A stretch of 64,000 nucleotides of DNA from JAJXWB01 sp046349215 (GTDB taxonomy: Bacteria; Pseudomonadota; Alphaproteobacteria; Rhizobiales; Beijerinckiaceae). A model generated the notes under the pieces. That model saw only the letters and a program-made list of their open reading frames with translations. It was not told the origin of the DNA and did not search any database. Numbering within the stretch: the first letter of the stretch is position 1; each line of letters starts with the position of its first letter. This document shows, one piece after another, positions 1-10,399 of the stretch. A program made the position numbers and the translations under genes. The DNA is taken from contig JAXMCV010000003.1 in the NCBI GenBank assembly GCA_046349215.1, positions 62,001 through 126,000 of the forward strand, given 5' to 3'.

Positions 1-1814
<1,814 letters not shown>

Positions 1815-1925
1815 GGTTCAACCCCGCGACGGACGCGCGTTTCGCGGCCCGCCGTCTGCTTGTGGCCAATAGATGCTTTTCCGTGCCCGGGTCAATGGCG
1901 CCTGGACGCCCGGATCGGCGGGGAG

Positions 1926-3671
1926 TCAGGCGCTCTTGCGTTTCCTGGGCCGTGGGGGCGGCCGTCCGGCGGTTGCGCGCGGCGCGTAGTCCAAGCCCGG
2001 CCGCGCATCGTGGAAGTCGCGCCGCGCGGCTTCGACGCAAGCTTCGCCACTGCCGTTCTTCAGCGGATAGAGGGCGAGACCGAACAGGTTCTCCTTCTCG
2101 TCCTTCACGGATTGAACCGCGCGCACGGCCACGCTCAGGCGCGCGGCTATCCCGGCGAGATCGCGTTCGTCCGCGACGAGGCTGAGGCAGACGGCGAGTT
2201 CCGCCGGACCGATTTCGACCACCGCATCGCTCTGACGGATGCGGGCGCGGATCGTCTGGGCGATCCGCTCGACCGCGGCGGCGCGCGCATCGGGACGATC
2301 ATCGAGACCGACGAGCCGGAAATAGGCGACCGCGACCGTGCGTTGCCATTGCGAGGACGCCGCAGCGACGATCTCGACGCGCTGCGCCAGCCCCTCGAAG
2401 CCGCGCGCCTGAAGGAACGGGTTTTGCGGCAGGCAACGCGGCGCGGCGGAGCGCGCAGGCGCGGGCGCGGGCGCGGGCTTCTCGCCGGCGTGCATGATGT
2501 CGGCAAGTTCGTGGCGCGCGCCGGCGGACAGGCCGGACATGCGCCAGCCGAAAATCCCCAGCACGCCGGCAAGAAGAAGGCCGCCCCAGGCCAGACCGCC
2601 CCGGTCGTCGGCGGCGTGGACGACTTCCGTCTGCGGCTGCGTGATGGCCGGCGCGGCGGCGAATACCGTCCAGGGAGCCTGCGACGCGGCGGGCGCGCGC
2701 GCCGTCGCAGGCAGTGTCGAGCCGCGCGGTCGCCAGTCGGCCGCCTTGATCGCGCGCACCTCGACGGGATCGAGACACCCGTCAAAATTGGCCAGCGCGC
2801 CGATGATCGCCAGCATCTGCAGGGTCGCTGGATAGTACGAATCGTCGCGCGCCAGCCGGTAGAAGTCCCTCGGCATCGGGCGTCCGGCGGCGGCGCAGGC
2901 GCGCAGCGCCGCGATAGCCCGGAAACCGCGCCCCGAAGCGATGCCCCCGCCGCCGCCCTTCTTCAGATCGACGATCGCCAGGCCATCGCCTTGCGAGGGC
3001 GCCGCGGCGTCGGACGTCGCGAGGCGCTCGGCATGATCCTCGCCGGACATGGCGAGATAAAGCGGAACGCGCAGCGCGTCGTAACCCGATAGCGCCGGGA
3101 ATTTTCGCGCGGGATGAATTTGGCCGCCTGCCAGCGAAATCCAGTCGGCCGGCGCGCCGGCGAATGAATCGACGATGGTCAGGCCGCTGCGGTTCAGGCC
3201 GTCCCAATCGTACTCGGGCGCGAGCTGCTTCAGGCGCCCGAAAGCCGGAAAGACCCAGTAGGAAAGGTTGACCACCGGGCCATCGGGCTGGTCGCCGGCC
3301 GCAAATCCGAACGCGCCCGGCATCAGGACCGGGCCGATCTTCGGCGCCGTGACGATCAGCCTGCGACCTATATCGGCGGCCACCTTCGCCGCTACGGTTT
3401 CATAGGCAGGCTCCCGCCAGAGATCGGCGCCTTCCGCCAGGGCCCAGGCGATCAAGATGTCCCCGTCGGCCGCGTTGTTCGGATCTGTCACAACGGCGCG
3501 GACAGGGTCCCAGCGCCACGAGAAAAGGGCGTCGCCGCGCCGTTGCAGGTTGGCCTTCGTCCAGTTCCACATCCGGTCGAATGTTTCGCGATCACCGGCC
3601 GCCGCCGCCAGCAGCATGCCATAGCCCTGCCCCTCGCTGTGACTGATTCCGCCGGAACTGTCGTCGATCAC
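1926..3671 (-). CDS. Glycosyl hydrolase family 8 (cellulase-like) with C-terminal membrane segment and degenerate GGDEF-like domain
   Basis: 581 codons from a GTG. Residues 1-310 are a GH8 endoglucanase domain: the catalytic acid lies in ISHSEGQGYGM (Glu13 in this numbering), and GYDALRVPLYLAM (Asp198) matches the motif carrying the base in BcsZ/CMCax. A Pro/Ala linker, a membrane segment (about 358-376, LAWGGLLLAGVLGIFGW) and a second linker follow. Residues 440-535 then have the GGDEF fold pattern (AVAYFRLVGLDD, RQSDAVVEIGPAELAVCL, FGLALYPLKNG), but GGDEF itself reads IGPAEL, so diguanylate cyclase activity is unlikely. A signal peptide is encoded in frame upstream from ATG 3827 but is cut by a TAG at 3768-3770; without it the enzyme would lack an export signal. 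No bcs genes are nearby. The GH8 call is firm; the GGDEF-like reading is by pattern. Confidence 0.8.
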   Translation of the reverse strand: MIDDSSGGISHSEGQGYGMLLAAAAGDRETFDRMWNWTKANLQRRGDALFSWRWDPVRAVVTDPNNAADGDILIAWALAEGADLWREPAYETVAAKVAADIGRRLIVTAPKIGPVLMPGAFGFAAGDQPDGPVVNLSYWVFPAFGRLKQLAPEYDWDGLNRSGLTIVDSFAGAPADWISLAGGQIHPARKFPALSGYDALRVPLYLAMSGEDHAERLATSDAAAPSQGDGLAIVDLKKGGGGGIASGRGFRAIAALRACAAAGRPMPRDFYRLARDDSYYPATLQMLAIIGALANFDGCLDPVEVRAIKAADWRPRGSTLPATARAPAASQAPWTVFAAAPAITQPQTEVVHAADDRGGLAWGGLLLAGVLGIFGWRMSGLSAGARHELADIMHAGEKPAPAPAPARSAAPRCLPQNPFLQARGFEGLAQRVEIVAAASSQWQRTVAVAYFRLVGLDDRPDARAAAVERIAQTIRARIRQSDAVVEIGPAELAVCLSLVADERDLAGIAARLSVAVRAVQSVKDEKENLFGLALYPLKNGSGEACVEAARRDFHDARPGLDYAPRATAGRPPPRPRKRKSA

Positions 3672-3767
3672 GGCGCCGGATTCCGCGACGAAACGCGCCT
3701 TCCATTCCCGCCACAGAACCGAATTTTCGATGAGCCCGCCCAGAGCCGGATTTGTCGAGGCAGAGAC

Positions 3768-3827
3768 CTATCCGGAGGCCGCCGACAGCGCGGCGGTCAA
3801 CAATAGACAAAGAACAAATCGTTTCAT
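3768..3827 (-). other. Signal-peptide segment of the GH8 gene interrupted by in-frame TAG
   Basis: From ATG at 3827 the frame reads MKRFVLCLLLTAALSAASG and then TAG at codon 20 (3770-3768). The same frame then continues without a stop (VSASTNPALGGLIENSVLW...) into the GH8 catalytic domain. The peptide has the charged start, hydrophobic core and small residues of a Sec signal. A single C-to-T change of CAG would explain the TAG. It may be a true nonsense mutation or a sequence error. Confidence 0.75.
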
Positions 3828-3941
3828 GAAACTCGGCCAGCAAACGGATGGCGCTCACGCTATCGCGTTCGCATTTCGATGCCGTCGAGATTACTTTTCA
3901 TAGTTTAATGAAATACTTGCTTGACATTATCGGGCAGCCGA

Positions 3942-3955
3942 TTGACCAAGATCAA
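3942..3955. promoter_or_regulatory. Possible FNR/FixK-type box
   Basis: TTGACCAAGATCAA matches the dyad TTGAT-N4-ATCAA with one mismatch in one half-site. It lies about 115-130 bases upstream of the ATG of the GH8 gene, just past the stop of the helicase gene. The distance is long for a direct activator, so the site may be accidental. Confidence 0.25.
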
Positions 3956-3957
3956 GC

Positions 3958-5052
3958 TCAAGTGACCAGCGTAAGCTTCTCTGCGGCGCGTGTAATGCCG
4001 GTATAGAGCCAGCGCGCCCGGTGCTCGCGAAAAGCGTAGCTTTCGTCGAACAGATAGACGTCGTTCCACTGCGAACCCTGCGCCTTGTGAACCGTCAGCG
4101 CGTAGCCGAAATCGAACTCGTCCGATTCCTTGCGCAGCGAATAGGGGATTTCCTCCTCGCCGCCGGCGAAGAATTGCGGAATGACGCCGACGCGCTGCGG
4201 CTTGGCCGACGGGTTCTCTTCCGGGGCGACCGACAGGCGCACCTTGCCGCGGCGGATCGTCCCGGCGCCCGCCACGCGAAACATGCCGCCATTGAGCAGG
4301 CCCTTGGTCCTGTTGTTGCGCAGGCAGACGAGTTTCTCGCCCGCCTGTGGCAGATCGCCGGAAAAGCCGTTCAGTTCGCGCAGGCGGCGGTTATAGGCGC
4401 GGCGCGTGCGGTTGAGGCCGACCAGAACCTGATCGGCTGTCCTCACTTCCCCGGTGTCGACTTCGTCCCGACCGATCACCTTCGATCGTCCATAGACGCC
4501 ACGCGCGAGGCGGCGGCCCTCCCGCACATCCATAGACAGGCGGATGATCGGATCGTCGGCGGCCTGCCGGTGGACGTCGGTCAGCATTACGTCCGCCTCG
4601 GCTTCCGTGAAATACCCGCCGCCCTTGACCGGCGGCAATTGCGCGGGATCGCCCAGGACAAGCACTTTCTTTCCGAAGGACAGGAGGTCGCGGCCGAGTT
4701 CCTCGTCGACCATCGAGCATTCGTCTATGATGATCAGGCTGGCCGTCGCGGCCGGGGCGTCCTCGTTGAGAACGAAGGACGGCTCCTCGGAATCTACTTC
4801 CTTGGGGCGGTAGATCAGCGAATGGATGGTTCGCGCTTCGCCGCAGCCCTTGGAGCGCAGGACGAGCGCGGCCTTGCCCGTAAAGGCTGCGAACGCCGTT
4901 TCGCCGTCCACATGCTCGGCGAGGTGCCGGGCGAGCGTCGTCTTGCCGGTTCCGGCATAGCCGAACAGCCTGAACACCTGCGGAGCCCGGCGGTCCCCCA
5001 GCCAGCCGGCGACGGCCTGCAGGGCAGCGTCCTGTTCTGAAGTCCAGTTCAT
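3958..5052 (-). CDS. RecD-like ATP-dependent DNA helicase (AAA_30 / UvrD_C_2 type)
   Basis: A single-polypeptide superfamily 1 helicase of 364 residues from the ATG at 5052, which has AGGAC about ten bases upstream; an in-frame ATG at 5067 is the alternative. Walker A is GYAGTGKTTLA and Walker B is IIIDECSMVDE. VLGDPAQLPPVKGGGYF carries motif III, and LTVHKAQGSQWNDV near the C-terminus is the SF1B motif V/VI region. This is the compact RecD2-like form, much shorter than RecD of RecBCD, and no recB or recC is present. It probably acts in DNA repair or replication restart. The gene is divergent from the MarR regulator with 83 bases between starts. Confidence 0.88.
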   Translation of the reverse strand: MNWTSEQDAALQAVAGWLGDRRAPQVFRLFGYAGTGKTTLARHLAEHVDGETAFAAFTGKAALVLRSKGCGEARTIHSLIYRPKEVDSEEPSFVLNEDAPAATASLIIIDECSMVDEELGRDLLSFGKKVLVLGDPAQLPPVKGGGYFTEAEADVMLTDVHRQAADDPIIRLSMDVREGRRLARGVYGRSKVIGRDEVDTGEVRTADQVLVGLNRTRRAYNRRLRELNGFSGDLPQAGEKLVCLRNNRTKGLLNGGMFRVAGAGTIRRGKVRLSVAPEENPSAKPQRVGVIPQFFAGGEEEIPYSLRKESDEFDFGYALTVHKAQGSQWNDVYLFDESYAFREHRARWLYTGITRAAEKLTLVT

Positions 5053-5135
5053 GGTTTGTCCTAGCATCGCCCCTTGAGTCGGGCGAGCCAGCGGTTCGTT
5101 GCTTTTTCCGGGCCGCCCTTTATCAAAGCAGGGAC

Positions 5136-5672
5136 ATGCAGACCGAAAAACAGGGCGCGGCCCGACGGGGCAAGGGGCGCGCTAGTCCGGAGCGCGCGGC
5201 GACGCCGCGCGCCGTAGCCGGATCCGCGCACCTCGGCCACCTCGACCACGTGCTCGGCTACACGCTGCGCCGGGCGCAGGTGGCGGTCTTCAACGACTTC
5301 CGCCGGTCGTTTGCGGAACTCGACATCAGGCCCACCCAATATGCGGTCCTGTCGATCCTGGCCGAGCATCCCGGCCTCAAGCAGGGCGACGTTTCCGCGG
5401 CGCTCGGAATCAAGAGGACGAATTTCGTCGCCGTGCTGGACGAACTGGAGCGGCGCGGCCTCGCCCGGCGCGAGGCGGTGGCCGACGACAGGCGCTCGCG
5501 CGCCTTGTTCCTCACGGAGGACGGCGCCGCGCTCACGGCGAAGATGAAGAAAATGAACGCGGCCCACGAAGCCCGTCTCGCCGCGCTGCTCGATCCCGGC
5601 GAAGCGGCGACGCTGATCGCGTTGCTGCGCAAGCTGACGGACAATCTCGCGGCGACCGACGACGGCGAGTGA
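5136..5672 (+). CDS. MarR family transcriptional regulator
   Basis: 178 residues. After a basic, poorly conserved N-terminal 30 residues comes a standard MarR winged-helix domain: dimer helix (LDHVLGYTLRRAQVAVF), RPTQYAVLSILAEHPGLKQGDVSAALGIKRTNFVAVLDELERRGLARR as helix-turn-helix, and DDRRSRALFLTEDG as the wing with the conserved DxR. MarR proteins usually bind small aromatic or lipophilic ligands and repress neighbouring genes. The neighbours are a helicase (divergent) and rfbF (downstream), neither an obvious target, so the regulon is unknown. A GGGAC purine stretch precedes the ATG. Family assignment is firm and the ligand is not predictable. Confidence 0.9.
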   Translation: MQTEKQGAARRGKGRASPERAATPRAVAGSAHLGHLDHVLGYTLRRAQVAVFNDFRRSFAELDIRPTQYAVLSILAEHPGLKQGDVSAALGIKRTNFVAVLDELERRGLARREAVADDRRSRALFLTEDGAALTAKMKKMNAAHEARLAALLDPGEAATLIALLRKLTDNLAATDDGE

Positions 5673-5739
5673 CGAGAAAAAACGCAGTCTCGACAGTCCG
5701 ACCTTCGGCAATTACAACGCTTCCGGTCGAAAGGACGCC

Positions 5740-6510
5740 ATGAAAGCGGTGATTCTCGCCGGTGGTCTCGGGACTCGCATTTCCGAGGAATCACACCTCA
5801 AGCCGAAGCCGATGATCGAGATCGGCGGACGGCCGATCCTCTGGCACATCATGAAGATTTTCCACCATTACGGGGTGGACGAATTCATCATTTGCCTCGG
5901 CTACAAGGGCTACGTCGTCAAGGAATATTTCGCGAATTATTTCATTCACAATTCCGACCTGACGGTCGACGGCGGAACGGGCCGGCTGAAGTTCCACACG
6001 TCGAGCGCCGAGAACTGGCGTGTCACGCTGGTGGATACCGGCGAAGCGACCCAGACGGGCGGCCGGCTGAAACGGGTCGCACATCATCTCGATCCGGACG
6101 AACCCTTCTTCTTCACCTACGGCGACGGCGTCGCCGATATAGATATCCACAAGCTTCTGGCTTTCCATCGAAGCCATGGCGGCAAGGCGACCATCTCGGC
6201 CGTGTCGCCGCCGGGACGCTACGGCGCGCTGTTCATGGAAGGGTCGCGCGTGAGGCGCTTCCTGGAAAAGCCACCCGGCGACCAGGCCCTGATCAACGGC
6301 GGCTATTTCGTGCTGAACCCGTCGGCGATCGACTATATCGCCGGCGACGAAACGTCCTGGGAATCCGCTCCGCTCGAAACGCTGGCGCACGAGGGCGAAT
6401 TGCACGCCCACATTCACGCCGGCTTCTGGCAGCCGATGGACACGCTGCGCGACAAGAACCGGCTCGAGGAGCTGTGGATCAAGGGCGCGCCCTGGAAGGT
6501 CTGGGAATGA
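5740..6510 (+). CDS. rfbF: Glucose-1-phosphate cytidylyltransferase
   Basis: Makes CDP-glucose from CTP and glucose 1-phosphate, the first step toward CDP-linked deoxysugars for lipopolysaccharide or exopolysaccharide. The 256-residue length fits RfbF. The nucleotidyltransferase signature LAGGLGTRISEESHLKPKPMIEIGG is at the N-terminus, then FHHYGVDEFIICLGYKGY, FFFTYGDGVADIDI (the metal-binding aspartates) and INGGYFVLNP. An AAGGA ribosome site lies five bases before the ATG. It sits ten bases upstream of rfbG, the next enzyme of the pathway, which supports the assignment strongly. Confidence 0.93.
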   Translation: MKAVILAGGLGTRISEESHLKPKPMIEIGGRPILWHIMKIFHHYGVDEFIICLGYKGYVVKEYFANYFIHNSDLTVDGGTGRLKFHTSSAENWRVTLVDTGEATQTGGRLKRVAHHLDPDEPFFFTYGDGVADIDIHKLLAFHRSHGGKATISAVSPPGRYGALFMEGSRVRRFLEKPPGDQALINGGYFVLNPSAIDYIAGDETSWESAPLETLAHEGELHAHIHAGFWQPMDTLRDKNRLEELWIKGAPWKVWE

Positions 6511-6520
6511 GACCGATCCC

Positions 6521-7594
6521 GTGCGCGGCGTGATCGACCCTGACTTCTGGCGCGGACGGCGCGTCCTTCTCACCGGGCACACGGGGTTCAAGGGCGCGTG
6601 GCTGGCGCTATGGCTCAAGCGGATGGGCGCCGAGGCGCATGGTTTCGCACTGGCGCCGGATTGCAGTCCCGCGTTGTTCGAAACTGCGCGCGTCGGCGAC
6701 GATATCGTCAGCACGATCGGCGATCTGCGCGACGCCAACGCGGTGACGGCGGCGACGCGGGCCGCGCGCCCGCAGATAGTGATGCATCTCGCAGCGCGCG
6801 CGCTCGTGCGCGCCGCGATCGCCGATCCGGTCGACGCGCTCGGCTCGAACGTGATGGGAACGGCTCACCTTCTCGAAGCGCTGCGCGGCGAGCGCGGGCT
6901 CTCGACAATCGTCGTCGTCACCTCCGACAAGGTTTACGCCAATGACGAGAGCGGCCGCGCCTTCGACGAGGCGACGCCGCTCGGCGGCAAGGATCCGTAT
7001 TCCGCCTCGAAAGCTGCAACCGAGATGGTGGTGCGCGCGTGGCGCGAAACCTATTTCCGCAAACATGGCATCAGGCTCGCGACCGCGCGCGGCGGCAACG
7101 TCATCGGCGGCGGCGACTGCTCCGCCGACCGCATAGTGCCCGATATCGTTCGCGCGATCGCGAAGGGCGAGAAGGTCGTACTGCGGATGCCGGACGCGAC
7201 CCGCCCCTGGCAGCACGCGCTCGACTGCCTTGCAGGCTACCTCCTGTTCGCGCAGGCGCTGGAGCGAGGCGAGACCCTGTCGGACGCCATGAACTTCGGC
7301 CCGGAACCCGGTCAACCCATCAGCGTTGGCGAATTGACCGACATGATGCTCGACTCGCTCGGCGCGCCGGCCGGCTATGTCCACCAGCCTGTCGCAGGCT
7401 CGGTCGAGATGAAGTCGCTTTCGGTCGACGCTGGCCTGGCGCGCGCAGAGCTCGGCTGGGGCGACGCATTGCCGGGCCGCGAGGCGATCGCCTGGACGGC
7501 AGAATGGCACAAGCGCACACGCGAGGGCGAGAGTCCGCGCGCCGTGACGCTAGCGCAAATCGACCGCTATATGGAGACCGCCATCAAGCGCTGA
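6521..7594 (+). CDS. rfbG: CDP-glucose 4,6-dehydratase
   Basis: Converts CDP-glucose to CDP-4-keto-6-deoxyglucose. This extended short-chain dehydrogenase of 357 residues begins at GTG 6521 (a second in-frame GTG at 6530 is possible). The NAD-binding GHTGFKGAWLALWL motif is near residue 19, and the YSASK catalytic motif is at DPYSASKAATEMVVRAW. ARGGNVIGGGDCSADRIVPDIVRA and RPWQHALDCLAGYL are diagnostic for RfbG rather than for dTDP-glucose dehydratase. It is coupled to rfbF ten bases upstream. No rfbH (the pyridoxamine-dependent dehydrase) follows, so the final sugar must depend on genes elsewhere or on the C-methyltransferase-like gene at 11208-12437. Confidence 0.93.
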   Translation: MRGVIDPDFWRGRRVLLTGHTGFKGAWLALWLKRMGAEAHGFALAPDCSPALFETARVGDDIVSTIGDLRDANAVTAATRAARPQIVMHLAARALVRAAIADPVDALGSNVMGTAHLLEALRGERGLSTIVVVTSDKVYANDESGRAFDEATPLGGKDPYSASKAATEMVVRAWRETYFRKHGIRLATARGGNVIGGGDCSADRIVPDIVRAIAKGEKVVLRMPDATRPWQHALDCLAGYLLFAQALERGETLSDAMNFGPEPGQPISVGELTDMMLDSLGAPAGYVHQPVAGSVEMKSLSVDAGLARAELGWGDALPGREAIAWTAEWHKRTREGESPRAVTLAQIDRYMETAIKR

Positions 7595-7682
7595 TCGGGC
7601 GCGTGCCGACACGCATTCCCGACACGTGGCCCCGCAGGAAAGCATCGACGAACCCGCTAAGCTCCAGCGAGGCGCCGATCCG

Positions 7683-8903
7683 TCACCGGGAATGAGGCCC
7701 GGCGATTTCTTTTTCAGCGTTCCAACGAACGGGCGTCAACCCGGCGGCTTTTTTCGCCCATTTCGCGCCGAGCCTCATCGCCGGCGCTTCGACAAGAAGG
7801 TGTATGATCCAAGCGGAGCAAACCACCGCCGCCAGCGCCACGACAAGCGCGACCGGGTAAGACGCGCCTAGCGCGTCGAGCCACCGCATGAGTCCGTAGC
7901 CCACCAGCGGATGGGCCACGTAGAGCGGATAGGAAATAGCCGCCAGGAACTTTAGCGGTTGTACGATGACGATCTTGTTCCTGAAGAGGTAGCTACCGCA
8001 GAAGATCAGCACCGCCCAAAAATACGCCAGGACGTAAGACGTGCCGTGCATCGCAAAGACCGACAGCGGCCAGGAAACAGCAAACAGCAAGAAAATCGCG
8101 ACACAGGAAGCGCCCGTCGCAAGTCCTGACATAAACCCGCGATAGTGAGCATAGAGCGATGAGCCGATCAGCATGTAGCCAATCATCATCGGCTCCCACG
8201 AAACACGAGATATAGGGCCGCGTCGCCCCCAACACGCCGGCACATCATCTACGCACGACGCGACAGCCAACCAATACAGAAGAAGCACCAAGGCGCCCCA
8301 CGCCGGCAACGCCCACAGCATGCGATGACGTATCAGCCAGTGAAACAATGGCGCCAAAAGATAAAATTTTATCTCGACCATCAGCGTCCACATAACGGAG
8401 GGAATATCGACCCTGCCGAAGAAATCGGTAACGAGAAAGACATTTGCTAGATAGTCTGAGACGCCATAGAGGACGGGCCTCGACCAATAGGCCGCCGAGA
8501 GAAATATTGCGACAATTCCCAAACCAAGCGAGGCCCAGTACACGGGAAAAATTCGCATGGCGCGCTTTATCAGAAACGACAGTGCGCTGCCGCTGTCGAG
8601 GGAAAGTGGAATAACAAACCCGCTGATCAGGAAGAATACCGCCACGCCGATCGCAGCGAGATTGAACACAGAGTAAAATCGCTCCAGAGGCGTAGGCACG
8701 ACACCCGCGTCGTATGGCGCAGATGCAATCAACGTCGCAACGAGGTTCGGCGCAGCCAGAAACACGAAGATAAAGTGACCGACAACCACGACCAAGGCCG
8801 AAAGGCCTCTCAGAACGTCGGCGAAAGCGAGCCGTTCAAGGACGTCGCCCGTAACGCGAGCGACTTTCAAATCCGAGGTCTCTGCGTATTTTGCAAACGT
8901 CAT
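7683..8903 (-). CDS. Acyltransferase 3 family membrane protein (OafA/NolL type)
   Basis: About 406 residues from the ATG at 8903 (MTFAKYAETSDLK); the frame is open further upstream but that part is not protein-like. It begins with the family signature LAFADVLRGLSALVVVVGHFIFVF (Arg and His conserved), followed by about ten membrane segments, FLISGFVIPLSL, and RAMRIFPVYW. Such enzymes move acetyl or other acyl groups onto sugars of O-antigen, exopolysaccharide or Nod factor in the inner membrane. The gene lies between rfbG (convergent) and a glycosyltransferase (divergent). Base composition is visibly more AT-rich than the neighbours, with runs such as ataaaattttatc, suggesting separate acquisition. 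Confidence 0.88.
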   Translation of the reverse strand: MTFAKYAETSDLKVARVTGDVLERLAFADVLRGLSALVVVVGHFIFVFLAAPNLVATLIASAPYDAGVVPTPLERFYSVFNLAAIGVAVFFLISGFVIPLSLDSGSALSFLIKRAMRIFPVYWASLGLGIVAIFLSAAYWSRPVLYGVSDYLANVFLVTDFFGRVDIPSVMWTLMVEIKFYLLAPLFHWLIRHRMLWALPAWGALVLLLYWLAVASCVDDVPACWGRRGPISRVSWEPMMIGYMLIGSSLYAHYRGFMSGLATGASCVAIFLLFAVSWPLSVFAMHGTSYVLAYFWAVLIFCGSYLFRNKIVIVQPLKFLAAISYPLYVAHPLVGYGLMRWLDALGASYPVALVVALAAVVCSAWIIHLLVEAPAMRLGAKWAKKAAGLTPVRWNAEKEIAGPHSR

Positions 8904-9317
8904 AACATTCCGGTCGCAGGCCGAAAGGCCAAGTCCAGTGAATGTTCGATAATTATCAACGACCTGCCGCCTCCGCCAGTCCTGAAGATGATTTCTTCGC
9001 GCGAGGAGCATCGGATCCCGCTTACGACCCCCCCCCTCCCGCGACGTCCACCGGGCAAGATCGCTCTTGACAAAGGGACTGCAGTGACCGGTCGCGAAGC
9101 AATCGCTAAAGGTCGGATCGTTCCATGGATTTGCCCCCTGTCGGACGCCTTTCGCCGCCGCCCCCTGCCAGATTGCTGGAACCTCGGTCCAGCTGAATAC
9201 CTGCCCGGGAAATATCGATCTACAAATCTCAATTGAGACGTGTATAAGACGGGCGGAAATCTCGAAACGACTTTCTCCGGATTTCGCTTCGAAGCCTCGG
9301 CTTGACGATGACGAGGA
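8904..9317. other. 414-base gap between divergent acyltransferase and glycosyltransferase genes
   Basis: No convincing gene is seen. It holds a run of nine C near 9030, a perfect 12-base palindrome TCTCAATTGAGA at 9227-9238 and a TATAAG hexamer at 9243-9248 that could be a -10 for the glycosyltransferase. Open frames here on both strands have poor composition. Confidence 0.5.
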
Positions 9318-10382
9318 ATGTTCGTTGACGTGACGCGAGCCATGCGACTTTCCATCAGCCTTCCGATCTACAATTTCGCAGGATTCATCGGCGAGACGCT
9401 CGATTCTATCCTTTCCCAGGATGGAATTGATGAAGTGGAGATCGTGGTCGTCGATGGTGCCTCGACGGATGCGACGCCGCAGATCATGGCGGAGTATTGC
9501 GCGCAAAATCCTGGCCTGCGCTACGTTCGCTTGCCGGAGAAGGGCGGCATCGACCGTGACATGGCGTTGGCGTTCGCTGAATCAAATGGCGACTATTGCT
9601 GGCTGTTTTCAGGCGATGACATCATGCGTCCCGGCGCTCTGCGCCGCGCGTTGCAGGAGATCAAAAGCGGCTACGATGTCTATCTAACCAGGCATATGGA
9701 ATTTCTGTACGATCGCAAGGTTTGGGACATCTGGCCTGTACTCAATTTTTCAGACCCGACCACATTCGACCTCGCCGATCCCGCACAACGCGCCAAGTAT
9801 TTCGCCGCGGCAATCAACACGGAGCCTTTTTTCAGTTTCATGGGCGCGATGATTACAAAGCGCTCCGCTTGGGATCGCGTGCCCTTCAACGCGAAGTTCG
9901 ACGGGTCGTGCTGGGCGCATGCCGCACGTTTCTTCGAACTGATGAAGACCGGGCTGTCGCTGAAATATATCCCGGAGGCCTGGCAGGATCGGCGTCCGGA
10001 CAACGATTCGTTCATGGGGAGGGGTTTCGTCGCGCGTATCGCATTGTCGATCGATGGCTATCATGAAATTGCCGACACATTTTTCGGACACGACAGCGTC
10101 GAGGCGTACCATGTGCGTCGTGTCGTCCGGAAAGAATTCGGCATCGGAATGCTCATGATGGGAAAGTATTGTTGCCTGCTCGACCCGGAATACGAAAAGC
10201 GAAGCGACCTCGATCGTCTGGTCGCGAAAGCATATTGCGACCATACTTGGGAAAACTGCCGGTTGCGCTGGAAATACTTCTGGACCCGCGCCAAGACCTT
10301 CAAGAAATGGCAGCCGGAACTGGCCGCAAAGCAGGAAGAAGCGGCCGCGCGCCGGATTGCAGCCCGCTCGGCCAACCGTTGA
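9318..10382 (+). CDS. Glycosyltransferase family 2
   Basis: Transfers a sugar from a nucleotide sugar during polysaccharide assembly; 354 residues from ATG 9318, or 346 from ATG 9342 (MRLSISLPIYN), where homology to the family starts. The GT-A fold is clear: SISLPIYNFAGFIGETLDSIL, VEIVVVDGASTDATPQIM, and the metal-binding acidic pair in CWLFSGDDIMRPGAL. The C-terminal part is basic and rich in Trp and Lys. GAGGA lies directly against the first ATG, too close to be a good ribosome site, so the start is uncertain. Donor and acceptor cannot be read from sequence. It lies next to FkbM and C-methyltransferase genes pointing the other way. Confidence 0.88.
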   Translation: MFVDVTRAMRLSISLPIYNFAGFIGETLDSILSQDGIDEVEIVVVDGASTDATPQIMAEYCAQNPGLRYVRLPEKGGIDRDMALAFAESNGDYCWLFSGDDIMRPGALRRALQEIKSGYDVYLTRHMEFLYDRKVWDIWPVLNFSDPTTFDLADPAQRAKYFAAAINTEPFFSFMGAMITKRSAWDRVPFNAKFDGSCWAHAARFFELMKTGLSLKYIPEAWQDRRPDNDSFMGRGFVARIALSIDGYHEIADTFFGHDSVEAYHVRRVVRKEFGIGMLMMGKYCCLLDPEYEKRSDLDRLVAKAYCDHTWENCRLRWKYFWTRAKTFKKWQPELAAKQEEAAARRIAARSANR

Positions 10383-10399
10383 TCCGCCGAAAACGACCC

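Noticed and set aside
8775..9236. Possible gene in the gap before the glycosyltransferase
   Set aside because: It overlaps the start of the acyltransferase gene and has no protein-like pattern.
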